A DNA stretch of 64,000 nucleotides from Pyronema omphalodes (Eukaryota; Ascomycota; Pezizomycetes; Pezizales; Pyronemataceae), in the NCBI GenBank assembly GCA_024516155.1, contig JAJJXM010000055.1, positions 124,001 through 188,000 of the forward strand. The letters are read 5' to 3'. Shown piece by piece: positions 1 through 10,130 of the stretch (the stretch's first letter is position 1; the number at the start of each line of letters is the position of its first letter). Position numbers and translations under genes: made by a program. A model generated the notes under the pieces. That model was not told where the DNA came from and did not search any database. It worked only from the letters and a program-made list of their open reading frames with translations.

Positions 1-3000
1 GGATTCATAGTCCAATATTCCGTTTCTTTCTGCCAGCCATGCTCCACTTGATGATCAACTCACAGACACATAAGACTTGGCTTGGCTGCATCGGTGAGGT
101 AAACCCTGGACCGTGGTTGTTGGTTATAGGGGCTGGTCTCGGTAGGGGATGCTGCTGGGGCAATATTTTGGATACCAGGATTCAGAACACCAGGCGTAGG
201 CAGAGAGGTCGGCCTGGTGTTTCTGACTGGGACAACAGACAAGGAAGCAAGACGCTCTCCAGTGCTCTGAAGAGGAATTTGCATTAGGTTTGTGCTCTGA
301 GTTGATTTGCCAACCAGGCGAACATGAAGTGTTTTGTCTGAAATGATATTACTCACCTGGTCCCACTCCAGATGATATGCCATTCTGATATGCTGATAGA
401 GCTCTGAAACGGAGAGTTCAGCAAATGACGAGCCGTAAACATTCTGCGGTGACTGCTGGAGTGGTGTCAAAGTCATCGATGTATACAGCACCTTGCTCGG
501 CTCTCTGTTATTCTCGTTCTTCTAGCACCGCAAATCCTTCCTCTACCTGCCGCAATGGCTCCCTCATTTCACCGCGACCTCCCACAAAGTGCCCAGATCT
601 CTCTCGGAGGCCTGCAATTCCAGCTCTTGCTCGCGAAGTCCATCCAGCTTTACAGCGTGCTCCAAAATTCTGGGCTGACCTTCAAATCATGGTGCGGGCA
701 ACGCGATCTCAGTTGCTGTCGTCACCGTCTTCTGGTTTGAAAGGAGCTCGATTGGAGCATGGTCACCTTAACCGCAACCTAGTCCGACTGCTTTTTGGCA
801 GCAGTTTTTTCCTCTAACATCTAAGCCAGCTGCGCCATGGCATACAAGCAAATATCAACAGAACAATCTTTGTATCACTTACTTATTTACGCCTTTGCAC
901 CTGCATGCTGTACAAAATGGTACCCTCATGCACACTTGATTAGACGCACAAGATATCCGAAGTATTTTTGCTAAATCGCCCTCCCGCAGGTGAATTCAGC
1001 ACACGATGACACAGAGCATTTCCACACGTAGGGGAGCTAGCCTATGCTTTGACTTACAGCATCATGAGTTCCTACAGACCACTTCCAGGTACACCTTCCA
1101 ATCGCATCGTTCATCATGTATATACCCCCATGTCATTATTCAGGGTTACTGTTGAACATTGCTTTAGTAGAATCATAATGGTATGGAGTCTCAATGCATT
1201 CCGCAGCAATTTGAAGATTGTCTCGTGACCACCAGGTGCAGGATAAATATTGGTGCGGTACTATTGACCATCGTCCAAGGATCCATGCAGGGTAACCGGA
1301 CAAGTCGAAACTTTCGTCGCACGCCTCCATCACTTCATCATTATCTTGCTTCACAAGATACATCTATCTTGCAATGATAAATGTTGTTTTTTTCTCGTCA
1401 AACATCAACACCGCACTTGAACATTATGAATTGTATTATCGTATTTAATGGAAAAAATGGTGCATTTTTCTTGTTTTGTTTGTTTTTGTTTTCAAAATCC
1501 AAATACAGACTGTGTTTCTGCATTACAATTTCCATCCTCGAAGTTAACGATAATAGTTCATTTTCCTTTTTTGTTCTTTAAGATACATGGTGATGACTTC
1601 CCATCTCGCCATAGGACCCCAATAGATGCAATGTTTGGCATTTTGGAACAATGGAGCAGGGTGTGTATGGCTCTGTAGAACAGGTGCCTATATAGATAGG
1701 GGGGGTCGACCCCCCCTATCTCCAGAGATCGTCTATTGATGGTCTATAGAAATACTTCGCCTCTATGCATTTTCCCCGGCAAGCGTGGACTGAAGCGATT
1801 CTATGTGCTCAGACGGCTGTCATACGCATTTTAGTTAAGTATCTATGCTAACCCATGACCTAGCCACCAGGGAGTGGGCTAAAAGCTAGAGAACGTCCAG
1901 CTGTACTGCGCGGAAATCATCCCTTCCATTGACGTTGTATACCTATACAACACCTGCTCTAATACAGCGAGGGGAATTCGTCCACTACAGTCAAACACCG
2001 AAATATGAATGACGGCTATGTCCCCAATGGTTCCAACTTTGTGAACAAACGGGAAAGGGGGTCTTCGATCCGTGCCTCATGTGCTGCTGTTCCATCCTTT
2101 TTGCCTTCATTGTCCATATGCACATGATCCTTGCTTCTGCATCTCCATCAGCTTCAAGTGACCAGACACATCTTCAGCCTGTTACTCCTCTGCACGGGCG
2201 AGATCATCACTCGGCTGTGGTTCTATAAGGTCCCGGTGATGCTCAGCAGCCTCCCTATGACGCTCAACTCTTGTGCAACGTGTCTGGCAGTTGACCACCA
2301 TTCCTCCCTAGGCCTTAGGTCAAGCGTGCCATAACAAGTCCATGGACTGTAGTTAACTGTCCACTAGATAGCTAACTGCCCATATCACACATGGCTGGAT
2401 GTATGTCAACCACTGGCAGCTCCTCTGCTCCTCTGCTGAACTGATATTTCTCTTTTTCTTCTCCTTTGTCGTTAACACAGCTATTTCCCCATTCGATGTA
2501 GAAAATGCTCATGAGTGTCTCACAGCTCCGTATGAGGCTGTCAACTGCTCTGTTTCATCACCCGCTGTTCCAATTGACACCGACATCACTTACTGAGTCT
2601 CTCTGTCTTGTGCAGCCATAGTTCCAGCAGCCTGCACAGTGGGTTCCTCCCTTGCTTCTTGTAGCTAGACCAACTGGTCAGTCTTCTGACTCAGCTCATT
2701 CCCGTTTTGAATGGTCTCTGAACTGGCAATCAGCTTATTCTGGTGGATCTGTCAAAATGCACCACCCACATTCCCACTCCTGCACCCCGGGAGCTGCCCT
2801 TAGCGCTGCACCATAAGGGGCATTCAGCCACACCACAACAATAGAGGTCCATAAGGCCGTGGAAAACATAATGAGTTTCTAAATACCCAAAAAGTCTATA
2901 GTTCGCACACTAACAGTCTTTTCTTTTTACTAATCGTTGCCCAACCACACACAAGCCTTTGATATACCAGAAATGTGGAAAAGGCAAAAATCACGCGCGA

Positions 3001-3060
3001 TTGCAAAATGAAACATAACGCAAAAAAATGTGGGTGCACATCACTTGACCATTAGCATAT
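1..3060. other. Gene-poor, probably degenerate repeat DNA
   Basis: I see no intact gene here. Open frames are short and lack recognisable domains. Two minus-strand stretches (about 60-491 and 1136-1363) have protein-like composition; the second is rich in Trp, Tyr and Cys. Neither matches a family I know, and both could be transposon debris. The region sits directly upstream of a MULE relic, so part of it may belong to that element or to older insertions. A perfect palindrome lies at 1694-1721. Confidence 0.4.
1694..1721. repeat. Perfect 28-bp palindrome
   Basis: The sequence reads identically on both strands. Each 14-nt arm is AGATAG followed by seven G and a T, and the centre is a GTCGAC (SalI) site. 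The symmetry stops at the next base on each side. Such a structure can extrude a cruciform. It could be the fused ends of a lost inverted-repeat element; no function is visible. Confidence 0.9.
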
Positions 3061-3063
3061 GTC

Positions 3064-4930
3064 GTGCAGGAGCGAATCAACCTGCAGCAACATCTGCATC
3101 TCGAAGTCCTTGTCAACCAGACCATGGCTTTCCATGAGGGACAAAACTTCCAAATTGTTGCTTCTTTTACAGAGGCGATTCAAGACTCGGCGGTTGGAGG
3201 TGACATCAAGTTCATATATCGGCGCGAAAGATGCCACTTCACGTGACGCCAACTGGTCTGTGTTCATAAGGAATGTCCCTTCCAGGTGTATGCAAGGTTT
3301 TACACTATGATGGACACTGCAGTCGCCACGAGCATCAAACCGGAACATATCTGTGTTGTGGCTGCCTCAGCTACCTGCCCACAGTCTTCATAATGGAGCT
3401 GGCTCCTCCGTATTGTACCCAGCACCATCAGCATCACAAGACGCACAGCGCTAAAGGAAATTTCGGATGTTGCGGCTCTTCCCCACCAGGTAGCCAACAA
3501 CTACAAACCAGGAAAGGAGGAGAAAAATGACATTCTCAGTGATCATGTTCATGAGCAAGGAGACCGGTTTGCCGCACTTCCAACCTACATAGAGGCTATT
3601 CGGGATGCTGAGCCCGCTGTATGGATCATCGTGTCTACTGGCCGTCACACAATGCGGTACCAGTCAATTTGTATTAGCAGTCCTGTTGGCTGTGAAACAC
3701 TCCGGTACTACTATTCTATTCATACAGTGGATTGTACCTCCAGAGCGGCAATCTTTGCAATCCTCGCCTTGACAATGCTGATGGCTGTCCCTATAGATGC
3801 TGACAATGATACAGTGCCGATAGCTTGGGCTGTGGTTGAGGGGCAATCTTGGAGTTTGTGGCAGTTCATCTTGTCCAATATCTTGTCATCTATGCCAGAG
3901 AGAAACTCACCTGGGACCACCATCGTGAGTAAAAGGCCTGCGGCCTGCTCAAAATGGACCCCTGCTGTGAAGCTATGGATCCTGCCTCGAATAACCCTCC
4001 CGAAACCTACACACTACCTATAGCAAGCCCTCACACACCTTTTTCAACAGCAGAATCTGCCACACTTGCTCTCCCAGGACGCCTGAAGCAGCAATGGCCA
4101 TGCTATACGAAGGAACACCTCACGCCACTGCCTATCTTCGCGCTATTACCCCGGTCTAGTGGGCAACACCATATTTGCCCGGCCATCACTATTGTCTGAC
4201 CAGCTCAAACATCAGGGATGTAATGAATAGCTTGTTTCTGAAAGAACCCTGGTTGACGATCTTGGACCTCCTCCATGCTGTCTGGTCCAAAGTCATGGAT
4301 CCTTGCTATTGGCGTCCGAATGCATCCCGCGCTTTTACTGCAGGTGTAACTCTCCCGCTGTACGCCGAAAGGTTGCGGCAGGAGTCCATGCACTTTGAGA
4401 ATCACAGTCAGACCACCTCGCAGATCAGGACCATAAGTCTGTATTATCGTTCATGGCAAAATGCCATGATGGGGATTCCCCGCAGCACACCTGCAGCTGC
4501 CGTTACATTCAATTTCATGCCGTTCCCTGTGGCCCTGTCATCACTATAACTCAAGGCACCAACATTGGTGGTCCCCATGATTCTCTTCGGTACGTTCTGA
4601 TGGTCATTGCGATGAGTGGAACTTCCATGACTAGTATGCCTCCGATGGACATTAGCAACTTCGAAATCTGGTTTCTTGCAGCCAATGTTCAGAATCTTGA
4701 ACTGTCTGGACTGCCAAGTCGTCACCCCCTCCTCTTTCAAAAACCACCAGCCTGTCCCCGAACAGTACGGCGCACCGCAGGGGATCACAGTGCATGGCAA
4801 GCAGAAGTAGTTGGAGCACACAATTATCCTAAATGCGTGCAAAGGTGTTCGTGTTGCAACGTAGAAGGCCACAATCTGTTCAACTGTAGGGCTCTTACTC
4901 CAGGCCTTCCACTGTTCATCCTGTTTGGAT
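3064..4930 (+). mobile_element. Decayed MULE (Mutator-like) DNA transposon, transposase relic
   Basis: Broken reading frames on the plus strand still show the ordered landmarks of a MULE transposase. At 3121-3420 there is a MuDR-type N-terminal zinc-binding segment (AFHEGQNFQIVASFTEAIQD, then a Cys/Cys/His/Cys arrangement around ECPFQVYA and EHICVV). At 3690-3880 is the DDE core, with TVDCT carrying the first Asp and then IDADNDTVPIAWAVVEGQS. At 4205-4380 is the C-terminal helical region (SNIRDVMNSLFLKEPWLTIL). At 4480-4540 is a SWIM-like zinc finger (TCSCRYIQFHAVPCGP, with the usual final His replaced). At about 4848-4890 is a CX2CX4HX4C zinc knuckle (CSCCNVEGHNLFNC). Frameshifts and stops separate these parts, so no functional protein is made. 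I could not define terminal inverted repeats. Confidence 0.75.
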
Positions 4931-5166
4931 GGGGATTTTTGTACTGAGTTATGTCGCACTCGAAATCTGTTTAAATCATTGAATGTGTGTTCAACTCTAT
5001 GTGCTCCTGCTATGGCAATGGTGTTCAGCCATTCTTTATATTCGCACGCTTTTCTTGTTCTTGGTTTCTCGTCTTCTTGTAATCGCACGTCATTTTCCCA
5101 TGTTTACATTTGTAGCGTCAAAAGGTAATGTGCATGGGTGGGTAAAGATTCGGACAGTCAACTGGT

Positions 5167-5316
5167 CGTATAAGGGTTGGTACTATCAATCAGGATACCC
5201 ACTGTACACGGGGTACCGGCTGCTGTCCGTTGGGTTTTGGCTGGGCATTAAGGGTACCCCAGGGTACTGAGATATCCTTGAGCAATTGTCAAAAGTTCCT
5301 TTAGTACCCTTATACG
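5167..5316. repeat. Small fold-back sequence with 11-bp inverted ends
   Basis: The 11-mer CGTATAAGGGT at 5167-5177 is exactly inverted at 5306-5316. Between them GGTAC or GGTATC occurs repeatedly, including a GGGTACCCC palindrome near 5250. The arrangement resembles a tiny fold-back or MITE-like element. No target-site duplication is evident. Confidence 0.45.
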
Positions 5317-5779
5317 GTGTGGCAGCTGGTGATGTGGTTAAGGTGCCATTGGTCTGGAGCAATGTGAAAGAAGAAAAAGTGGGAGGCTGCATAGTGCTGG
5401 CGAACACCTGATCATGGCCCGTTCACTGTTTCATTTCATGGTTTCGCACCTGCACCACGCAGAACATAACAGAAAACACCACTCGACAGATATAGAGGAA
5501 GGGGGAATGGAGCAAATTTGCGAGTTTCCTCAGGACTGGGACAGGAGGCATGGGATGAACGTTCTGTGGTGAGATATCAAGCAGTGGTGGGAGTCGCAAT
5601 ACCCATAGATGGTATTCCTGGGTGATCCAGGGTTGTTTGCTTTCGCTGCATTCATTGTTCCACGCAGAGTTGTATCCATCATAGGCCACTCTACCATCTG
5701 CACTGTGTTCTAAAACTCATGGCTATATATGTCGTCATAGAACCACAACCGCCACCTCTATGGCAGTGTCAATTTACCT

Positions 5780-6595
5780 CAGCTTCATGGTCCACTGTAT
5801 GCATGGATCAAGGCGATCGAGACACACACCACTCTCACTACAGACATTTTGCTCACCGAGACAAAGACAATGTTTCCCAAGCTATACCCTGACATACGAA
5901 TGCGGAAGTTCTCTCAGGCTGACTTGACAGTTTGAAATAACAATACCGTGACAAACAATACTGGCAGCATGTTGAAGCGAGAAAGCCTCTCAATCAAGAT
6001 GCTGTAGATATGGTGCAGGTGATAAGGCGCATTTTCTGCGGCTTTGATATCCATGACATTCACAATGCTGATGGAACCATTTTCTATTACCGGATTCAGC
6101 CTGACCGAGGTGTTCCTAGGGAACAGAATTCTGGTACAAGACAAACAAGCCATGACTGACTGTTCTGGTTATAGCAAATAGTTCTGGTTCAGAAAGATAT
6201 TCGCTCTGCATCATTGATTATGCTGCTGTCCACCTCTGGTGCTTCAAAGATATCCCTCTAGACTCATCGGGATGTGACTATTGATCCAACAAGGAAGCGT
6301 GGATGAACACAGATATCATTATAAAGTATCTAGCACAATGGACTAGCCGTACTGTTAGACAGAACGGCATTGTTGCACCTGCATTAGATAATGTTTCTGC
6401 TCACAAAGCTGCTGTTGAGCAGCTTGGGGGTCAAAGTGGTTTATCCAATGTCCCTGCACTCTGGCTCCCTGACAATACAATATCTCATTGCCATGGAGAT
6501 GATAAGGGAATCATCAGGACATGGACGGCTCATATGCGCAACCGTATCCTTGACTGGCAGGTTACACACCTTGAAACTCATGGTGTTGATGAATA
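5780..6595 (+). mobile_element. Decayed pogo/Tigger-family DDE transposase relic
   Basis: Scattered plus-strand frames match the order of a pogo-type transposase. First comes a CENP-B/HTH-like tail near 5800-5930 (LYPDIRMRKFSQADL). Next is the segment before the first catalytic Asp (IHNADGTIFYYRIQPDR, near 6056-6110). Then at 6303-6590 is the second catalytic region (ALDNVSAHKAAVEQL, and PALWLPDNTISHCHGDDKGI). In the family the last motif is LPpntTS..QPxDqGi. Stops and frame changes make this a dead copy. No ends were identified, and it passes directly into a LINE fragment. Confidence 0.65.
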
Positions 6596-6639
6596 ACCAC
6601 AGCAGGTCACTATCCTGCAGGCCATCCAATGGGGTGTCT

Positions 6640-6950
6640 CTGGTTGAAATGTGGATGTTAAAGGTGCGACAATATTTGATTGTTGGGGGAAAAGCACTGT
6701 GATGGTGTTTGACCTGGAACATTGGGTTACCCATATCATGCAGTGTTCCGGCGACATTAATCTCGATGCACCATTGCAACGAGTACTCGAGGAATCCTAC
6801 ACCTCCGATGACACGCAACCATCAAGGCTGCTATGAGCCAGTCCTATCGTTTGGGTAGACAGACAAACGTCAATGATGCAGAACTACATACAATCCTCTT
6901 GACCCTTCGCGAATATTGGCACAACTATCGAGAAGCGTGAGAGTTCAGCC
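6640..6950 (+). mobile_element. Eroded LINE fragment (RT and RNase H remnants)
   Basis: The stretch encoding VDVKGATIFD near 6650 resembles the catalytic motif A region of LINE reverse transcriptases (MDVKGAF in the intact element at 21.2 kb). At about 6838-6940 YRLGRQTNVNDAELHTILLT and the following LREYWHNYREA closely resemble the RNase H segment of that intact element (GRHAEVYDAELHAMLMALRDYW). The two parts are much closer together than in an intact element, so an internal deletion has occurred. Confidence 0.6.
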
Positions 6951-7127
6951 AGAACATCGCTTTGGCGTACCGGATGCCATATATCGATAATTCACGGTTT
7001 GTCAACCAACTCTGCACTATCAATTCCCGGATATCCGGCTAGTACATCGGACTGTGTGACCAATGTTTTCACACTCTATTCAAGCCCGTAGAAGTCCTCT
7101 TTGAGCGAAACATTTCCGCTACAGAAA

Positions 7128-7142
7128 ACAACCTCACCTAAT
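7128..7142. repeat. Target-site duplication, left copy (LINE at 7143-8740)
   Basis: The 15-mer ACAACCTCACCTAAT occurs here and again exactly at 8741-8755, bracketing a minus-strand LINE. This is the classic product of target-primed reverse transcription. Confidence 0.85.
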
Positions 7143-7421
7143 TTATTTATTTATTTTTTTATTTCTCATACACGCATCTAACCGTAAGGTTATGGCGGCT
7201 ACTACAGGTTTTTCATTTTACATTGTTAACTGTCGGGTGTGACCCCGTCAGTCACCGGGTACGCCCCGGAGCGGTCTTTCATGCTTGGGGTCGTAGTCCC
7301 CCCCTCGTTGTCCCTTCATGCTCCATTTCTGTCCGTCTCGTCGGTGTGTCCCTGAGCCCTGTGCGCTCTCTTCTAATTCCATCCTCCGCCCTTCCCCTTC
7401 TGCGTCCCCTTTTGTATGTTT

Positions 7422-7458
<37 letters not shown>

Positions 7459-8740
7459 CCTTCCTCCCGCTCTTCTGCTCCCTTCTCTCGCCCATCTTCT
7501 TGCTCTCTCTCCCATCCTCTCCACCTTATCATCTTCTCCTTTTCCTGCCTCCACCGTCTCCTTCCGCTGTCCACCCATCCTCCTCTCCGTCCGCCCTCTC
7601 TCCCTTCCGTCCACACCGTTCACCCCCCAACCTCGTCCTCCACGTCTCCTTCTTCCCCTTCTTCCTTCCTCTCCTACTCTTTTTTTTTTTTTTTTTTTTT
7701 TTTTTTATTTATTTATTTCTTTATTTATTTATTTCTTTATTTTTCTTTTTTTTTTAATGCTCCTCGGCAGGGTCTAACAATGATTCACAGCCTATCATCA
7801 TGCTATGTCTGTCTGGCCTGTCAGCTTCCTCCTCAGGGGTTTTACTTAATACCGTGTGAGCCCAATCAGATGTTGCGAGCTTGGACGCTTTGATCATGGT
7901 GGTTAGGGCGCGGACTCCGTGTTTGGTGTGGAGGATCAGTCTGAGTTGGAGTTGGCGATGTCGTGGTAGTTTCATTTCCCGTCGTAGTTGTATGCGGTGG
8001 GGGGTAAAAAGTGGCCAGGAAAGTAACAGGTGTTTCGGGGTTTGGGGGGGGTGGAGTGGGCAGGGGCATGCGCGTGTGGGGTATTTGGGGGTGGGAGGGT
8101 GCGCCAAACAGTCCAGGAAGTATCCATGGCCTGTGCGTAGTCCCAGGATGGCGGTTGATATTTTCCGCGGGACCGTTGTGTACGCCTCGTCGAGTGATCT
8201 TTTGTGCGGGGCGTCATAGGTCTTGGATTTTGCGCTGTTGTCGTACCACTTGATCCAGTCTGCAATGAAGGATTCTTGGACTTGTCGACGGAGCCATGAG
8301 AGGGAAGTTGGGAGAGGAGTTGGCGGAGGGAGGGTTGTGGCTTGTTTTGCCAGTTGGTCCGCCTCCTCGTTGCCTGGTATGTCGGTGTGGCCAGGGACCC
8401 AGTGGAGGTGGACTGTCGATCCCGTGCGCTGGAGGAGTTGTCGGGCCAGGAGTTGGATTGTTGCGGCGCATTCTTGTCCTGGCCCTGGTGTGGTGCGGGT
8501 TGCTCTGGTGATTGCTGCTTGATTGTCGGTAAAGAGATGGATATCACGGTATTGCAGACGTAGTCGCCGGGCGTGGGTTGCGCAGGATCGGATGCATTCT
8601 TCGATTGCTTTGAGCTCCGCGTCAAAGACTTCGCAGGAGGTGCCCATTGGGATGACTGCTCGGACGCTGTGATCAAGGCCGTGAGGGATGTAGAAGCCTG
8701 CGCCGGTGGACCCGTTGAGTTGGGATCCGTCGGTGTAGGC
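7143..8740 (-). mobile_element. 5'-truncated non-LTR retrotransposon (LINE B), minus strand
   Basis: This about 1.6-kb insertion is bracketed by an exact 15-bp duplication. Read on the minus strand it starts abruptly inside the RNase H coding region, continues through the end of the ORF (stop at 7754-7756) and has a roughly 610-nt 3' UTR. That UTR is strongly polypurine, including two A-runs seen as T-runs on the plus strand near 7422-7459 and 7680-7706. It ends in an (AAAT)n-type tail. A 14-nt hairpin lies shortly before the tail at 7179-7192 (TAACC/GGTTA arms). The exact duplication and open ORF suggest a fairly recent insertion. It is a different subfamily from the 17.6-kb element. Confidence 0.85.
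7754..8740 (-). pseudogene. LINE B ORF2 3' fragment: RNase H and C-terminal zinc region
   Basis: The frame is open from the truncation point to the stop. It begins at the first catalytic Asp of RNase H (AYTDGSQLNGSTGAGFYI). It then has the Glu (EVFDAELKAIEECI), the next Asp (HLFTDNQAAITRA) and the HWVPGHTDIPGNEEAD motif with His and the last Asp. Downstream is a Cys-rich stretch (ACPCPLHPPQTPKHLLLSWP) resembling the C-terminal zinc motif of I/Tad-type elements, although its last Cys may be lost. With no endonuclease or reverse transcriptase it cannot move by itself. It differs clearly from the LINE A sequence. Confidence 0.85.
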
Positions 8741-8755
8741 ACAACCTCACCTAAT
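8741..8755. repeat. Target-site duplication, right copy (LINE at 7143-8740)
   Basis: Exact 15-bp match to 7128-7142. It marks the 5' truncation junction of the minus-strand LINE. Confidence 0.85.
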
Positions 8756-9024
8756 ACACAAACAATATTTCTCTACTTTCTATATCCCTCTACACGACAA
8801 GATCTCCTGTTATCGACGTCGAAAATGGCACCTTGCATGTCCTCCGCCGCCACTTGGGCGCCCATGGTTATTGATACCAGCGTCAAGAAACGCAAGGCCT
8901 CGGGTGAGTGTGATGACGAGACCAACGAGGAGCGATGCAAGATGCACAAGCCCAATCAGCCGAACAATACTGATATCAACAAAGACCACAACAACAAGGG
9001 GCCCCCCGGCGGCAACGAACGGCC
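8756..9024 (+). other. Short open frame of unknown origin before a LINE fragment
   Basis: From the ATG at 8825 an open frame encodes a hydrophilic, Lys/Asn-rich N-terminus (MAPCMSSAATWAPMVIDTS) and runs into the LINE fragment downstream. It could be the first part of a LINE ORF1 left after an internal deletion, or unrelated DNA. I do not recognise it. Confidence 0.3.
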
Positions 9025-9811
9025 CTCAGCGCATCATACCGACCTTGCAAAAAGTGGCGGATATGTGGGGGGGTTGAAGCCGCCCCCAAGAAGCGTGCAG
9101 CGATGTTTTATCAGGTAGCGTCTGAACACGCCGTGATTGGTACGCACCGTCTCCGCATCCAAAAGCGGCACTCTGATGGCTGCTGGTGGTGCGATTCTGG
9201 AGAACGTCAGACACGAGGTTCCCTGTGTGGTGAGGTGGCAACGTCGGCATGCAGTACTCCGGCAAAAGGTGGGAAGGTTTACCGGGAAGCTGCAGCGATG
9301 GCCAGGAAGCCTTAAGCCTGTGGACAGTTTTGCGGATGATCGACTTACAAAAGCCTCCATGGTGTTCTCACGGCCACGGAGGTGGGCAGGGGTTTTGTTT
9401 AGACATGTAGGCATGGATTGCAGTGGCCACAGCGGAGGATACAGGGAATCAAGGAGGTGATGGAAAGGGATTTTTTTTCTTTCTTGCTTTTCTTTTTTTG
9501 TTCAAAGCACGTTCCGTTTTTTCTGCTTTCGTTTATTCTCGCATTGTTTGAGCTGTCTGCTGCTAAGCAACTCAGTATCTTTTTCTTCCTTTTTCTTTTC
9601 TTGTGTCTCTCTGTTCTCGGGGGAGAACGGTTTGAGTGTTTTCTTTGTTTTCTTTTTCTTTTGACGGTGTGTGTAAAGGGGGGTAGGAGATAGGGGCGCC
9701 TCACTAGGTGGTCTTGGCCACAAAGACAGAATACCCGGATTTTTTCTTCCTGCATAGGCCTTTCAGGCCTTGGACAGTGTATAATACAAAACAAAAACAA
9801 AACAAAAAACC
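9025..9811 (+). mobile_element. Truncated copy of the LINE A family (ORF2 end and 3' UTR)
   Basis: The decayed coding part matches the end of the intact ORF2 at 22.8-23.2 kb. KKWRICGGLKPPPKKRAAMF corresponds to KKWGIRDGLKTVPKHRAAVF, followed by VIGTHRLRIQKRHSD and CWWCDSGERQTRG. Frameshifts occur after that. The 3' UTR is also shared: pyrimidine-rich stretches, then the segment with GGCGCCTCACTAGGTGGTC, a hairpin at 9756-9770 (AGGCC/GGCCT arms) and an A-rich AAAAC tail. This is a dead sibling of the 17.6-kb element. Confidence 0.8.
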
Positions 9812-9997
9812 ACTAGGTGACTGGTGGTGGTGGTTGGTGGTATCTCGGAGTGTGCTTGTGGAATGGCATGGATACAACATGCATTGAGTGTGGGTTCAGC
9901 AGCCAAAACCACTGGGCCACGATATATGGATGCATTGTGGTAGGGGTGGTCTTTTCGTTTGCTTCTTTGGTCAGTGTATTGTGGTGGGGAGCAAGCT

Positions 9998-10130
9998 ATA
10001 GTGGTGCCCAACTAGGTTATCTCACCATGAGGCTGGGATACTTAGAACCTGGTTTTCATACATATGCCTCTGAGGTCTGGATTAGACTATGATGCAAAAC
10101 AAAAAAACAAAAAAAAAAAAAAAAAAAACT
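9998..10130 (+). mobile_element. Old LINE 3'-end relic with A-rich tail
   Basis: This stretch aligns with the last about 100 nt of the LINE A family: ACTAGGT near 10010, a GGCTGGGATAC stretch, an eroded hairpin (GCCTCTGAGGTC), ACTATGATGCAAAAC, and a roughly 35-nt A-rich tail. It is more diverged than the copy at 9025-9811, implying an older insertion. Confidence 0.6.

Noticed and set aside
4444..5088. 214-aa minus-strand frame
   Set aside because: It is antisense to the MULE relic, whose SWIM and zinc-knuckle motifs read on the plus strand.
7248..7893. Long plus- and minus-strand frames with poly-Phe/poly-Lys and Ser/Pro-rich translation
   Set aside because: They translate the polypurine/polypyrimidine 3' UTR of the minus-strand LINE B and are low-complexity chance frames.
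7972..8742. 256-aa minus-strand frame next to the RNase H frame
   Set aside because: It is the shifted frame of the LINE B RNase H coding region, and the catalytic motifs are in the other frame.
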